Positions 1-5,725 of a DNA stretch of 7,922 nucleotides are shown here, piece by piece. Location: the NCBI GenBank assembly GCA_946886875.1, contig CAMPJN010000168.1:1-7922 (forward strand), written 5' to 3'. This stretch comes from an uncultured Pseudomonas sp. (GTDB lineage Bacteria > Pseudomonadota > Gammaproteobacteria > Pseudomonadales > Pseudomonadaceae). Position numbers and translations under genes: made by a program. Below the pieces are notes generated by a model. The model was not told the DNA's origin and made no database searches. It saw only the letters and a list, made by a program, of their open reading frames with translations. Within the stretch, counting starts at the first letter, position 1. Every line of letters starts with the position of its first letter.

Positions 1-71
1 CCGATACCGCGGCTGGCGCCGGAAACGAAAGCAATCTTGCCGTCGAGGTCGAACAATTTGGTCTTGGACAT
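1..71 (-). CDS. Short-chain dehydrogenase/reductase, N-terminal fragment (cut by window edge)
   Basis: Only the first 23 codons are inside the window. Translation from the ATG at 71 gives MSKTKLFDLDGKIAFVSGASRGIG, which ends in the Rossmann nucleotide-binding motif of classical SDR enzymes (TGxxxGIG; here SGASRGIG, with Ser for the first Thr, a common variant). The family reduces or oxidises carbonyl/hydroxyl groups with NAD(P)H. The substrate cannot be inferred from this piece. An AAGGTAG Shine-Dalgarno-like stretch lies upstream, in the 26-bp gap after the phosphotransferase stop, so the two genes are probably co-transcribed with the SDR second. Family assignment is secure; specific function is unknown. 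Confidence 0.85.
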   Translation of the reverse strand, partial: MSKTKLFDLDGKIAFVSGASRGI

Positions 72-97
72 TTGAGCGCTACCTTGATTGAGCCGGA

Positions 98-1165
98 TTA
101 GAGCGTGGATTTATTGATGACCTGCAGGCTCATCTGCTCCAGCAGCTTGTTCATCTGAACGAACTGGGCGAAGCGTTTGTCCTGGGTCTGGCCATGGAAG
201 AAGCGGTAGTAGATCTGCTGCACGATGCCGGCCAGGCGGAACAGGCCGTAGGTGTAATAGAAGTCGAAATTATCGATCTGGATGCCCGAGCGCTCGGCGT
301 AATAGTCGACGAACTCGCGGCGCGTGAGCATGCCAGGGGCGTTGCTGGGCTGGCGGCGCATCAGTTGCACTGGCGCCGGGTCGGCGGCCTCGATCCAGTA
401 GGCGAGAGTGTTGCCCAGGTCCATCAGCGGGTCGCCGATAGTGGTCAATTCCCAATCCAAGATGCCGATGATCTGCATCGGGTTGTTCGGATCGAGGATC
501 ACGTTATCGAAGCGGTAGTCGTTGTGAACGATGCTCGGGGTGTGGTGATCGGCCGGCATCTTGTCCCTGAGCCAGGCTTTGACCGGCTCCCAGGTCGGCG
601 CATCGGGCGTCAGGGCTTTGTCGTAGCGATCGCTCCAGCCGCCGATCTGCCGTTGCACATAGCCTTCCGGTTTGCCCAGATCACCGAGGCCGCAGGCCTG
701 GTAGTCGACGCGGTGCAGTTCGACGAATTTATCGATAAAGCTCTTGCACAGTTCACGGGTCTGCTCGGCGCTGAAGTTCAGCTCGGCCGGCATGTCCGAG
801 CGCAGGATGATGCCGTTGACCCGCTCCATGACATAGAACTCGGCGCCGATCACTGACTCGTCGGTGCAATGCACATAGGCTTTCGGGCAATACGGAAAGC
901 CAGCGTTGAGCTGGTTGAGGATGCGGTATTCGCGGCCCATGTCATGTGCCGATTTGGCTTTATGGCCAAAGGGCGGGCGGCGCAGGACGAATTCCTTTTC
1001 CGGGTACTCGATCAGATAGGTGAGATTCGACGCACCGCCAGGGAACTGGCTGATACGCGGCTCGCCAGTCAGGCCGGGAATATGCGCTTTGAGGTACTGG
1101 TCGATGATTGCGGCGTCGAGTTCTTCGCCTTCGCGGATGCGGGTGGACTGGTCAGTAAGCGCCAT
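98..1165 (-). CDS. APH-family phosphotransferase (ACAD10/11 N-domain-like), putative acyl-CoA-linked kinase
   Basis: The product has 355 residues and a choline/aminoglycoside-kinase fold. Visible landmarks are the N-lobe loop GGASNLTY (43-50), the beta-strand FVLRRPP (59-65), the catalytic loop HNDYRFDN (214-221, with H214, D216 and N221 matching HxDxxxxN), and the metal-binding segment LDWELTTIGDP (236-246, with D237 in the DFG-like role). All core kinase residues are present, so it should be active. Stand-alone members of this group resemble the kinase half of ACAD10/11 and LvaA of the P. putida levulinate pathway, which act on hydroxyacyl-CoA. They are often annotated as aminoglycoside phosphotransferases, but resistance is unlikely here. 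The start at 1165 is chosen because AGAAGGGA lies 6 nt upstream. An upstream in-frame TTG at 1198 lacks such a site and falls in a palindrome. The SDR gene follows after 26 bp. Confidence 0.85.
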   Translation of the reverse strand: MALTDQSTRIREGEELDAAIIDQYLKAHIPGLTGEPRISQFPGGASNLTYLIEYPEKEFVLRRPPFGHKAKSAHDMGREYRILNQLNAGFPYCPKAYVHCTDESVIGAEFYVMERVNGIILRSDMPAELNFSAEQTRELCKSFIDKFVELHRVDYQACGLGDLGKPEGYVQRQIGGWSDRYDKALTPDAPTWEPVKAWLRDKMPADHHTPSIVHNDYRFDNVILDPNNPMQIIGILDWELTTIGDPLMDLGNTLAYWIEAADPAPVQLMRRQPSNAPGMLTRREFVDYYAERSGIQIDNFDFYYTYGLFRLAGIVQQIYYRFFHGQTQDKRFAQFVQMNKLLEQMSLQVINKSTL

Positions 1166-1194
1166 GCTTAATCCCTTCTGCTTATGATGGGGGC

Positions 1195-1207
1195 CCAATA
1201 TTATTGG
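1195..1207. promoter_or_regulatory. 13-bp palindrome, candidate operator upstream of the phosphotransferase
   Basis: CCAATA-T-TATTGG is an inverted repeat with perfect 6-bp arms around one base, lying 30 bp upstream of the phosphotransferase start. It would sit over or just after the transcription start predicted from the adjacent weak promoter, a usual position for a repressor site. No second copy was noticed in the window and the binding protein is unknown, so this is a suggestion only. Confidence 0.3.
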
Positions 1208-1209
1208 CT

Positions 1210-1238
1210 AATCTAATACTGCATCCGCATCGTCACAA
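1210..1238 (-). promoter_or_regulatory. Weak candidate sigma70 promoter for phosphotransferase-SDR
   Basis: On the minus strand TTGTGA (1238-1233) and TAGATT (1215-1210) are spaced 17 bp apart, each matching the consensus at 4 of 6 positions. A promoter is needed somewhere here because a strong terminator at 1318-1348 separates this unit from the SCP2 gene upstream. The match is weak, and another start within 1166-1317 is possible. Confidence 0.3.
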
Positions 1239-1317
1239 GCGATACAGAGCCTTATAGGCGGGCGTGTTGCAGCACAATCAAGCTGCATGATTCTTATAAA
1301 TGTCCGACTTTTTGGCG

Positions 1318-1348
1318 AAAAAAAACCGGAGTGCAAGACTCCGGTTTT
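1318..1348 (-). terminator. Rho-independent terminator of the histidine phosphatase-SCP2 unit
   Basis: An 11-bp perfect stem (AAAACCGGAGT at 1322-1332 pairing with ACTCCGGTTTT at 1338-1348, loop GCAAG) is followed, on the minus strand, by a run of eight T (1325-1318). It lies 28 bp after the SCP2 stop codon in the direction of transcription, so it should end that transcript before the phosphotransferase. Confidence 0.9.
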
Positions 1349-1351
1349 CGG

Positions 1352-1366
1352 TGACCTTGAAGGTCA
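1352..1366. repeat. Perfect 15-bp palindrome between the SCP2 stop and its terminator
   Basis: TGACCTT-G-AAGGTCA has perfect 7-bp arms around one base. It lies 10 bp beyond the SCP2 stop and just before the terminator hairpin in the minus-strand direction. In RNA it could form a 5-bp stem (TGACC/GGTCA) with a 5-nt loop. The role is unknown: it may protect or shape the transcript end, or it may be chance. Confidence 0.45.
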
Positions 1367-1376
1367 AGCGTAGCGC

Positions 1377-1688
1377 TTATACCGGGAACAGCTCGCCCAG
1401 TTTCATTGCCAGCATCATATCGCCTTCGGCGCGCAGCTTTCCGCCCATGAACGCTTGCATGCCATCGGTTTCGCCGGTGGTGATGCCTTTCAGGGTGTCG
1501 CTATCCATGATCAGAGTCACGTTGGCGTCCGGGTTATCGCCTTGCTGTACTTCACAGGTGCCGTTCTTGACCACTACGTAGTGGTTGTCGCCGTCTTCGA
1601 TATTGAACTGGAATACCAGGTCCAGGCCCGCAGCGGCACCGGCGTTGAACTTGGACTGCATGGAACTGATGATGTCTGCAACGCTCAT
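1377..1688 (-). CDS. SCP2 sterol-carrier-domain protein
   Basis: This is a 103-residue, single-domain protein starting MSVADIISSMQSKFN. The C-terminal segment AFMGGKLRAEGDMMLAMKL (79-97) is the most recognisable SCP2 signature, and residues 23-62 supply the alternating beta strands of the fold. There is no signal peptide or membrane segment, so it is cytoplasmic. SCP2 domains bind lipids or acyl-CoA in a hydrophobic tunnel and have no catalytic residues of their own; the ligand here is unknown. The ATG at 1688 is chosen because AAGGAAG lies just upstream; the longer open frame to 1736 lacks this and begins in the spacer. It follows the histidine phosphatase by 59 bp without an obvious terminator, so the two are probably co-transcribed, and a strong terminator follows it. 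Confidence 0.88.
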   Translation of the reverse strand: MSVADIISSMQSKFNAGAAAGLDLVFQFNIEDGDNHYVVVKNGTCEVQQGDNPDANVTLIMDSDTLKGITTGETDGMQAFMGGKLRAEGDMMLAMKLGELFPV

Positions 1689-1747
1689 GGTTTCTTCCTT
1701 TATCTTCAGGATTTTCGCGCGCCCCGATAGGCGCAATAGGCCGGTAC

Positions 1748-2452
1748 TCAGCGGTAAGTGATGAGTTCCGGCGCCTTCAACAGCTGTAGATGCACATGGC
1801 TGTTGAAGGAAGCCAGGCTCACTTCGCTGCCGCGGAACTTCAGGCAGCTTAGCGAGGTGTTGACGATTTGCCAGTTCAGCTCGAAGGCTTTGGCTGGCGG
1901 CACGCCGGTGATCAGGTGGAGCAGGGCGGTGATGGTGCCACCAGAGGTGAACACGGCAATATTCTGTTTGCTCTCGGCTTGCTCGAGTAGGCGGGAAAGG
2001 CCGGCTTGCACTTGTGCAACGTAGGCCGGCCAGCTCTGCAAGTCCGGCTTATCGTAGTCGCCGGATATCCAGCGGCCGATAAGCAGGGCGAACAAGCGTT
2101 GAAACTCCGCACGGTTCTGCGGGGCATTGCGCAGGATGTGCAAGGCTTGCGGCTCGTCGGGCAGCAACTCGGGAAGCAGGCTGCGGATGACCGCATCGGC
2201 ATCGAACTCATTGAACGCCGGATCGATTTCCAGCTCGGGCACCGGCGTATCGCTAAATTGGCTCAAGGCCGAGCGGGCGGTGTGTTGCTGGCGGCGCAGG
2301 TCGCCACTGAGGCTGCGGTCGATGCGTACGCCGAGCTGCGCCAGGTGCGCACCAACAATTTCGGCCTGGCGAATGCCGATGGGCGAAAGCACATCGTAAT
2401 CGTCGGCGCCGAAGGAGGCCTGGCCATGTCTAATCAGATAAATGCTGCCCAC
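1748..2452 (-). CDS. Histidine phosphatase superfamily protein with second catalytic His replaced
   Basis: The protein has 234 residues. The N-terminus carries the phosphoglycerate-mutase/histidine-phosphatase signature LIRHGQAS (6-13), with R8 and the nucleophile H9. Other expected elements are LSGDLRRQQHTA (48-59), with the phosphate-binding Arg, and the acid-containing FNEFDAD (80-86), with E82 a possible proton donor. The position that normally reads S/T-H-G-G reads TSGG (169-172), so the second active-site His is Ser170. Activity may therefore be reduced, altered or absent. The substrate is unknown; sugar phosphates, phosphoproteins or nucleotides are all possible in this superfamily. 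The start is GTG at 2452, because the RHG motif normally lies within the first ten residues. The ribosome site before it is weak. It is transcribed from the 2487-2514 promoter and followed by the SCP2 gene. Confidence 0.87.
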   Translation of the reverse strand: MGSIYLIRHGQASFGADDYDVLSPIGIRQAEIVGAHLAQLGVRIDRSLSGDLRRQQHTARSALSQFSDTPVPELEIDPAFNEFDADAVIRSLLPELLPDEPQALHILRNAPQNRAEFQRLFALLIGRWISGDYDKPDLQSWPAYVAQVQAGLSRLLEQAESKQNIAVFTSGGTITALLHLITGVPPAKAFELNWQIVNTSLSCLKFRGSEVSLASFNSHVHLQLLKAPELITYR

Positions 2453-2486
2453 GTCCGCAGAGTCCCGGTCGGTGAAGTTTGGCGAG

Positions 2487-2514
2487 GGTATAGAGGATCG
2501 CTGAGACCTGTCAA
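2487..2514 (-). promoter_or_regulatory. Sigma70-type promoter for the histidine phosphatase-SCP2 unit
   Basis: On the minus strand a perfect -35 TTGACA (2514-2509) is followed after 16 bp by -10 TATACC (2492-2487), which matches TATAAT at its first four positions. It would place the start of transcription near 2480, about 28 bp upstream of the GTG start codon. This is the best promoter in the window. The divergent sohB gene begins 142 bp on the other side. Confidence 0.7.
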
Positions 2515-2655
2515 CGAAAAAACATACGCTTGTTTGAATCTGCCTGTGATTGTCGTCCTGGCTCTGCGCTGGTCGTTACCCGGTGGCGTCGGTATGCTTG
2601 CCCGACAGGTGCGTGGCCCACGGCGGCGTACGGCTAATCGAACGAGGGAATAGGC

Positions 2656-3675
2656 GTGGAGTTTTTTGCTGAGTACGCGAGCTTTTTGGCTAAGACCGTA
2701 ACACTGGTGGTTGCCATTCTGGTCGTGCTGGTTGCCCTGGCGGTTCTGCGTGGCCGCGGCCGGCGTAGTTCGGGGCAGTTGCAGGTGTCCAAGCTCAATG
2801 ACTTCTATAAGCAGTTGCACGACCGTTTGCAGCATTCGGTATTGAGCAAGGACCAGCTCAATACGGTACTCAAGGAAGCGGCCAAGGCCGCCAAGCTGGA
2901 GAAGAAGGCTGCAGTGCATAAGCCGCGGGTCTACGTGTTGGACTTCGACGGCGACATCAAGGCTTCGGCCACCGACAACCTGCGCCATGAAATCACCGCG
3001 GTGCTGAGCCTGGCCACGCCTCAGGACGAAGTGGTGTTGCGCCTGGAAAGTGGCGGCGGCATGGTCCACAGTTATGGCTTGGCCTCGTCGCAGTTGGCGC
3101 GCATTCGCCAAGCCGGCGTGCCGCTGACCGTGTGCATCGACAAGGTCGCGGCAAGCGGCGGCTACATGATGGCGTGCATCGGCGAGAAGATCATTTCCGC
3201 ACCTTTCGCCATTCTCGGCTCTATCGGTGTGGTCGCGCAGTTGCCCAACTTGCACCGTCTGCTGAAAAAACATGACATCGATTTCGAAGTGCTGACCGCT
3301 GGCGAGTACAAGCGCACTCTGACCATTTTCGGCGAGAACACCGAAAAGGGCCGGCAGAAATTTCAGGAAGATTTGGAAATCACCCATGAGCTGTTCAAGA
3401 ATTTCGTAGCGCGCTATCGCCCGCAGCTGGCAATCGATGAAATCGCCACCGGTGAAGTCTGGCTGGGCATGACCGCATTGGAAAAACAGTTGGTCGACGA
3501 GCTTAAAACCAGCGATGAATACCTCGCCGAACGGGCCAAAACGGCCGAGCTCTTTCACCTGCATTACGCCGAGAAGAAAAGCTTGCAGGAGCGTATCGGC
3601 CTGGCCGCCAGCGTGGCGATGGATCGTTTCGCCCTGACCTGGCTGAGTCGGCTCAACCAACAGCGTTTCTGGTAA
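2656..3675 (+). CDS. sohB: SohB-like inner-membrane serine peptidase (family S49)
   Basis: At 339 residues it is close to the about 350 of E. coli SohB. A hydrophobic N-terminal anchor (14-31) is followed by a basic stop (RGRGRR, 32-37) and a charged region typical of the S49 N-terminal domain. The protease domain spans about 90-285. The predicted catalytic dyad is Ser167, in KVAASGGYMMA, and Lys219, in AGEYKRT, as in SppA/SohB enzymes. PFAILGSIGVVAQ (183-195) is the usual conserved stretch after the Ser. SohB-type proteins are thought to degrade membrane or signal peptides; E. coli SohB is a multicopy suppressor of the htrA (degP) defect. Translation starts at GTG 2656, preceded by GAGGGA. 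yhdH follows after 25 bp and is probably in the same transcript. I saw no clear promoter in the 203-bp divergent region before it. Confidence 0.9.
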   Translation: MEFFAEYASFLAKTVTLVVAILVVLVALAVLRGRGRRSSGQLQVSKLNDFYKQLHDRLQHSVLSKDQLNTVLKEAAKAAKLEKKAAVHKPRVYVLDFDGDIKASATDNLRHEITAVLSLATPQDEVVLRLESGGGMVHSYGLASSQLARIRQAGVPLTVCIDKVAASGGYMMACIGEKIISAPFAILGSIGVVAQLPNLHRLLKKHDIDFEVLTAGEYKRTLTIFGENTEKGRQKFQEDLEITHELFKNFVARYRPQLAIDEIATGEVWLGMTALEKQLVDELKTSDEYLAERAKTAELFHLHYAEKKSLQERIGLAASVAMDRFALTWLSRLNQQRFW

Positions 3676-3700
3676 TCGCATTACCCAGAAGGGGATTGAT

Positions 3701-4693
3701 ATGAGCATGTTTACCGCATTGCAAGCTCGCGAAGGCGCCTCAGGCCAGTTCGAGCAAGTTATCGTCCAGCGCGATCTTGCCGAGCTACCGGCGGGCGAGC
3801 TGCTGATTCGGGTCAGATACTCGTCGCTCAACTACAAAGATGCTTTGTCCGCCAGCGGCAATCGCGGCGTGACCAAGCATTTCCCCCATAGTCCGGGAAT
3901 CGATGCCGCCGGTGTGGTGGAAAGCTCCAGCGTGAGCGAATTCAGCGCTGGCGACGAGGTCATAGTCACCGGTTACGACCTGGGTATGAACACCTCCGGT
4001 GGCTTCGCGCAATATATTCGCGTGCCCGCGAGCTGGGCGATCAAGCGGCCGAAAGGCTTGTCGCTACGTGAGTCCATGGTCTTGGGCACCGCGGGGCTGA
4101 CCGCGGCGCTGTGTATCGACAAGCTGGAACAGGCCGGGGTGGCCAGCGATGCCGGACCTATCCTGGTCACCGGCGCTACCGGTGGCGTGGGCTCCATCGC
4201 CGTGGCCTTGCTGGCCCAGCTCGGCTACAGCGTAGCGGCCTCGACTGGCAAGGCCGAGCAGGGCGAGTGGTTGCAGCGCTTGGGCGCGAGCCAGATCGTT
4301 CCGCGTAGCTCGCTGCAGGAAGGTGCCGAGCGACCCTTACTCAAAGAACAATGGGCCGGCGCGGTGGATACCGTCGGCGGCGAGATACTGTTCAATGTGG
4401 TCAAGGCCCTACGCTATGGTGGCAGCGCCGCCTGCTGCGGGTTGACCGCCGGGGTTGCTTTCAATGCCAGCGTGCTGCCGTTCATTTTGCGCGGGGTCAA
4501 TCTGCTCGGCGTCGATTCGGTCGAGTTGCCCTTGGTGGTCAAAGCCTCGATGTGGGACAAATTATCGGTGCAGTGGAAGATTCCTGAGCTGGATCGATTG
4601 ACCACTGAGATCGGCCTTGAGCAACTACCTGAAGCCATTAGCCAGATACTCGCCGGCAAGTCGCTGGGGCGGATATTGGTGCGCGTGGACTGA
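3701..4693 (+). CDS. acuI: YhdH/AcuI-type NADPH-dependent quinone oxidoreductase / acryloyl-CoA reductase
   Basis: This 330-residue medium-chain dehydrogenase/reductase lacks the catalytic zinc ligands of alcohol dehydrogenases. It shows the YhdH/AcuI landmarks SSLNYKDAL (41-49), PGIDAAG (65-71), the long GYDLGMNTSGGFAQY segment (91-105) and the nucleotide-binding motif VTGATGGVGSIAV (156-168). STGK (181-184) fits NADP preference. AcuI reduces acryloyl-CoA to propionyl-CoA, detoxifying acrylate and DMSP-derived intermediates; many homologues are annotated simply as oxidoreductases. Two ATG codons (3701 and 3707) are possible; the first fits better, with AGAAGGGG 6-7 nt upstream. It lies 25 bp after sohB and ends 20 bp before a strong terminator. 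Family is certain; the natural substrate in this organism is inferred. Confidence 0.88.
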   Translation: MSMFTALQAREGASGQFEQVIVQRDLAELPAGELLIRVRYSSLNYKDALSASGNRGVTKHFPHSPGIDAAGVVESSSVSEFSAGDEVIVTGYDLGMNTSGGFAQYIRVPASWAIKRPKGLSLRESMVLGTAGLTAALCIDKLEQAGVASDAGPILVTGATGGVGSIAVALLAQLGYSVAASTGKAEQGEWLQRLGASQIVPRSSLQEGAERPLLKEQWAGAVDTVGGEILFNVVKALRYGGSAACCGLTAGVAFNASVLPFILRGVNLLGVDSVELPLVVKASMWDKLSVQWKIPELDRLTTEIGLEQLPEAISQILAGKSLGRILVRVD

Positions 4694-4713
4694 AATCGCT
4701 GCAGTGACGATAA

Positions 4714-4746
4714 GCGGCCCGGCATTGTCCGGGCCGTTTTGTTTTG
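4714..4746 (+). terminator. Rho-independent terminator after yhdH/acuI
   Basis: A GC-rich 8-bp perfect stem (CGGCCCGG at 4715-4722 pairing with CCGGGCCG at 4729-4736, loop CATTGT) is followed by TTTTGTTTT. It lies 20 bp after the stop codon and should end the sohB-yhdH transcript, leaving tetR to its own promoter. Confidence 0.9.
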
Positions 4747-4838
4747 CGCAGGAGGACTGCAACGATCCAACCAGAAGCGGCTCTCTGAAAATCTATGGGC
4801 ATTGAACATGCGGGCATATCGAGGCAGCATGGCCAACT

Positions 4839-4849
4839 AAAATAATTTT
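4839..4849. promoter_or_regulatory. AT-rich palindrome upstream of tetR, possible promoter/autoregulatory site
   Basis: AAAAT-A-ATTTT is a perfect 11-bp inverted repeat in an AT-rich patch (4836-4857), 24 bp upstream of the tetR start, where a -10 region or TetR operator would be expected. I could not find a matching -35 at proper spacing. TetR regulators often bind a palindrome over their own promoter, but usual operators are longer, so this is a weak call. Confidence 0.25.
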
Positions 4850-4873
4850 CTATTTCGAACCTTAAGGACCGCC

Positions 4874-5452
4874 ATGGGCCGCCGCACCCGCAAAGATGAA
4901 ATTCTCCAGGCCGCGCTGGCCTGTTTCAGCGAGGTAGGAGTGGATGCCACCACCATCGAAATGATCCGCGATCGTTCCGCTGCCAGCATTGGTAGCCTGT
5001 ATCACCACTTCGGCAACAAGGAACGGATCATCGCGGCGCTCTATCTGCAGGGCACCGGCGAATATGCGGCGCTGCTCGAGCAGGGCTTTGCCAAGGCCGA
5101 GAGTGCGGAAGCCTGCATCAAACTGTTGGTCACCAGCTATATCGACTGGGTGGTGGCCAACCCGGAGTGGGCGCGCTTTATCCTGCACAGCCGCGGCCGG
5201 GTCGAGGCGAGCGAGTTAGGCGGGCAGTTGCGCGAAGCCAATCAGGAACATTTCGCGCGCATTTATCAGGCCCTCGCCGGTTACCGCGAGCAGGGGCTGT
5301 TCAAGGACATGCCGGTCGATTGCTTCGCTTCGCTGATCATCGGCCCGACCCACGATTTCGCCCGTAATTGGCTGGCCGGCCGTACCCGCAGCGAACTGGC
5401 CGACTGCCGCGAACTTCTGGCGAATGCGGCCTGGGACAGCGTCCGCGCGTAA
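4874..5452 (+). CDS. TetR/AcrR family transcriptional regulator
   Basis: This 192-residue protein has the typical N-terminal DNA-binding domain. Helix 1 is KDEILQAALACFSEVGVDA (7-25), and the helix-turn-helix follows in TTIEMIRDRSAASIGSLYHHFGNKE (26-50), with the characteristic G-S-L-Y-H-H-F-x-x-K-E ending. The C-terminal part (about 55-190) is helical and would bind ligand and form the dimer. Regulators of this size and type often respond to acyl-CoAs, drugs or aromatic compounds, but the ligand cannot be read from the sequence. The ATG at 4874 is preceded by TTAAGGA. The gene is isolated by terminators on both sides, runs in the same direction as yhdH and converges with the cysI unit. Its target is therefore not shown by the usual divergent arrangement. 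Confidence 0.92.
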   Translation: MGRRTRKDEILQAALACFSEVGVDATTIEMIRDRSAASIGSLYHHFGNKERIIAALYLQGTGEYAALLEQGFAKAESAEACIKLLVTSYIDWVVANPEWARFILHSRGRVEASELGGQLREANQEHFARIYQALAGYREQGLFKDMPVDCFASLIIGPTHDFARNWLAGRTRSELADCRELLANAAWDSVRA

Positions 5453-5517
5453 CCCGGATGAAATCCGGGGAGCGCTAGCGAGCGCAGAGATTGTCCCCGG
5501 ATTGCATCCGGGCTACG
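5453..5517. repeat. REP-like element A: nested double palindrome
   Basis: The element begins immediately after the tetR stop codon. It contains CCCGGAT-GAA-ATCCGGG (5453-5469), a small GCGCT/AGCGC hairpin (5472-5485) and CCCGGAT-TGC-ATCCGGG (5496-5512), ending GGCTACG. Each outer arm is itself a 7-bp hairpin, and the two arms are also inverted copies of each other (17 of 18 bases), so either two small hairpins or one long cruciform can form. The pattern fits the extragenic palindromic repeats common in Pseudomonas. No transposase of the RAYT type is nearby. Confidence 0.8.
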
Positions 5518-5536
5518 GGTTGGCGTCAACGTGTGG

Positions 5537-5611
5537 CCCGAATAAGCGTCAGTGCAATCCGGGAGCGATAGCGCACACACCGCCTCTCTCCGGGTTGCAA
5601 CCTGGGCTACG
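5537..5611. repeat. REP-like element B, degenerate copy
   Basis: The copy starts CCCGAATAAG (5537-5546) and continues through TGCAATCCGGG (5553-5563) to GAGCGATAGCG, matching the GAGCGCTAGCG core of element A. Its second arm, CCGGGTTGCAACCTGGG, is followed by CTACG as in element A. The arms have drifted, so pairing is imperfect. Orientation is the same as in element A. Confidence 0.65.
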
Positions 5612-5619
5612 AAAGCGCT

Positions 5620-5660
5620 GTGGGTGGATCGGGGCGCGTGCCTGACGTTTTTTCACCCAC
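5620..5660. repeat. Inverted repeat GTGGGTG...CACCCAC
   Basis: Seven-base arms (5620-5626 and 5654-5660) are separated by 27 bp that include a run of six T. This resembles the GTGGGTGG...CCACCCAC class of pseudomonad extragenic repeats and is inserted between elements B and C. It is a weak hairpin because of the long loop, and the class assignment is from memory. Confidence 0.45.
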
Positions 5661-5674
5661 CATCGCAGCCCGAA

Positions 5675-5701
5675 CCCGAATAAGCCCAAGCGCAATCCGG
5701 G
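5675..5701. repeat. REP-like element C, half copy
   Basis: These 27 bases match the left arm of element B (5537-5563) at 23 positions, including CCCGAATAAG and GCAATCCGGG. The core and right arm are missing, so this is a truncated copy ending shortly before the terminator. Confidence 0.6.
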
Positions 5702-5725
5702 GCTGGTCTACTCAGGGCAAAAATG

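Noticed and set aside
194..856. Plus-strand open frame opposite the phosphotransferase
   Set aside because: The opposite strand carries the intact kinase motifs. This frame has no good ribosome site or recognisable domain.
98..1165. Antibiotic-resistance aminoglycoside phosphotransferase
   Set aside because: The fold is shared, but the FVLRRPP and HNDYRFDN context and the acyl-CoA-type neighbours fit the ACAD10/11-like group. No mobile element is present.
2434..3831. Minus-strand open frame of 465 codons opposite sohB
   Set aside because: It covers the S49 peptidase gene and runs into the promoter region and yhdH. It has no family features, while the plus strand has the Ser-Lys dyad, membrane anchor and ribosome site.
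4694..4873. Small gene between yhdH and tetR
   Set aside because: The open frames here run through the terminator hairpin, lack ribosome sites and continue from within yhdH. I see only the terminator and an AT-rich upstream region.
5424..5645. Small open frame crossing the tetR end and the repeat spacer
   Set aside because: It consists mostly of translated palindromic repeats and has no ribosome site.
5453..5701. Possible CRISPR array in the repeat spacer
   Set aside because: The repeats are degenerate, few, of unequal spacing and internally palindromic, with no cas genes. They fit REP-like elements instead.
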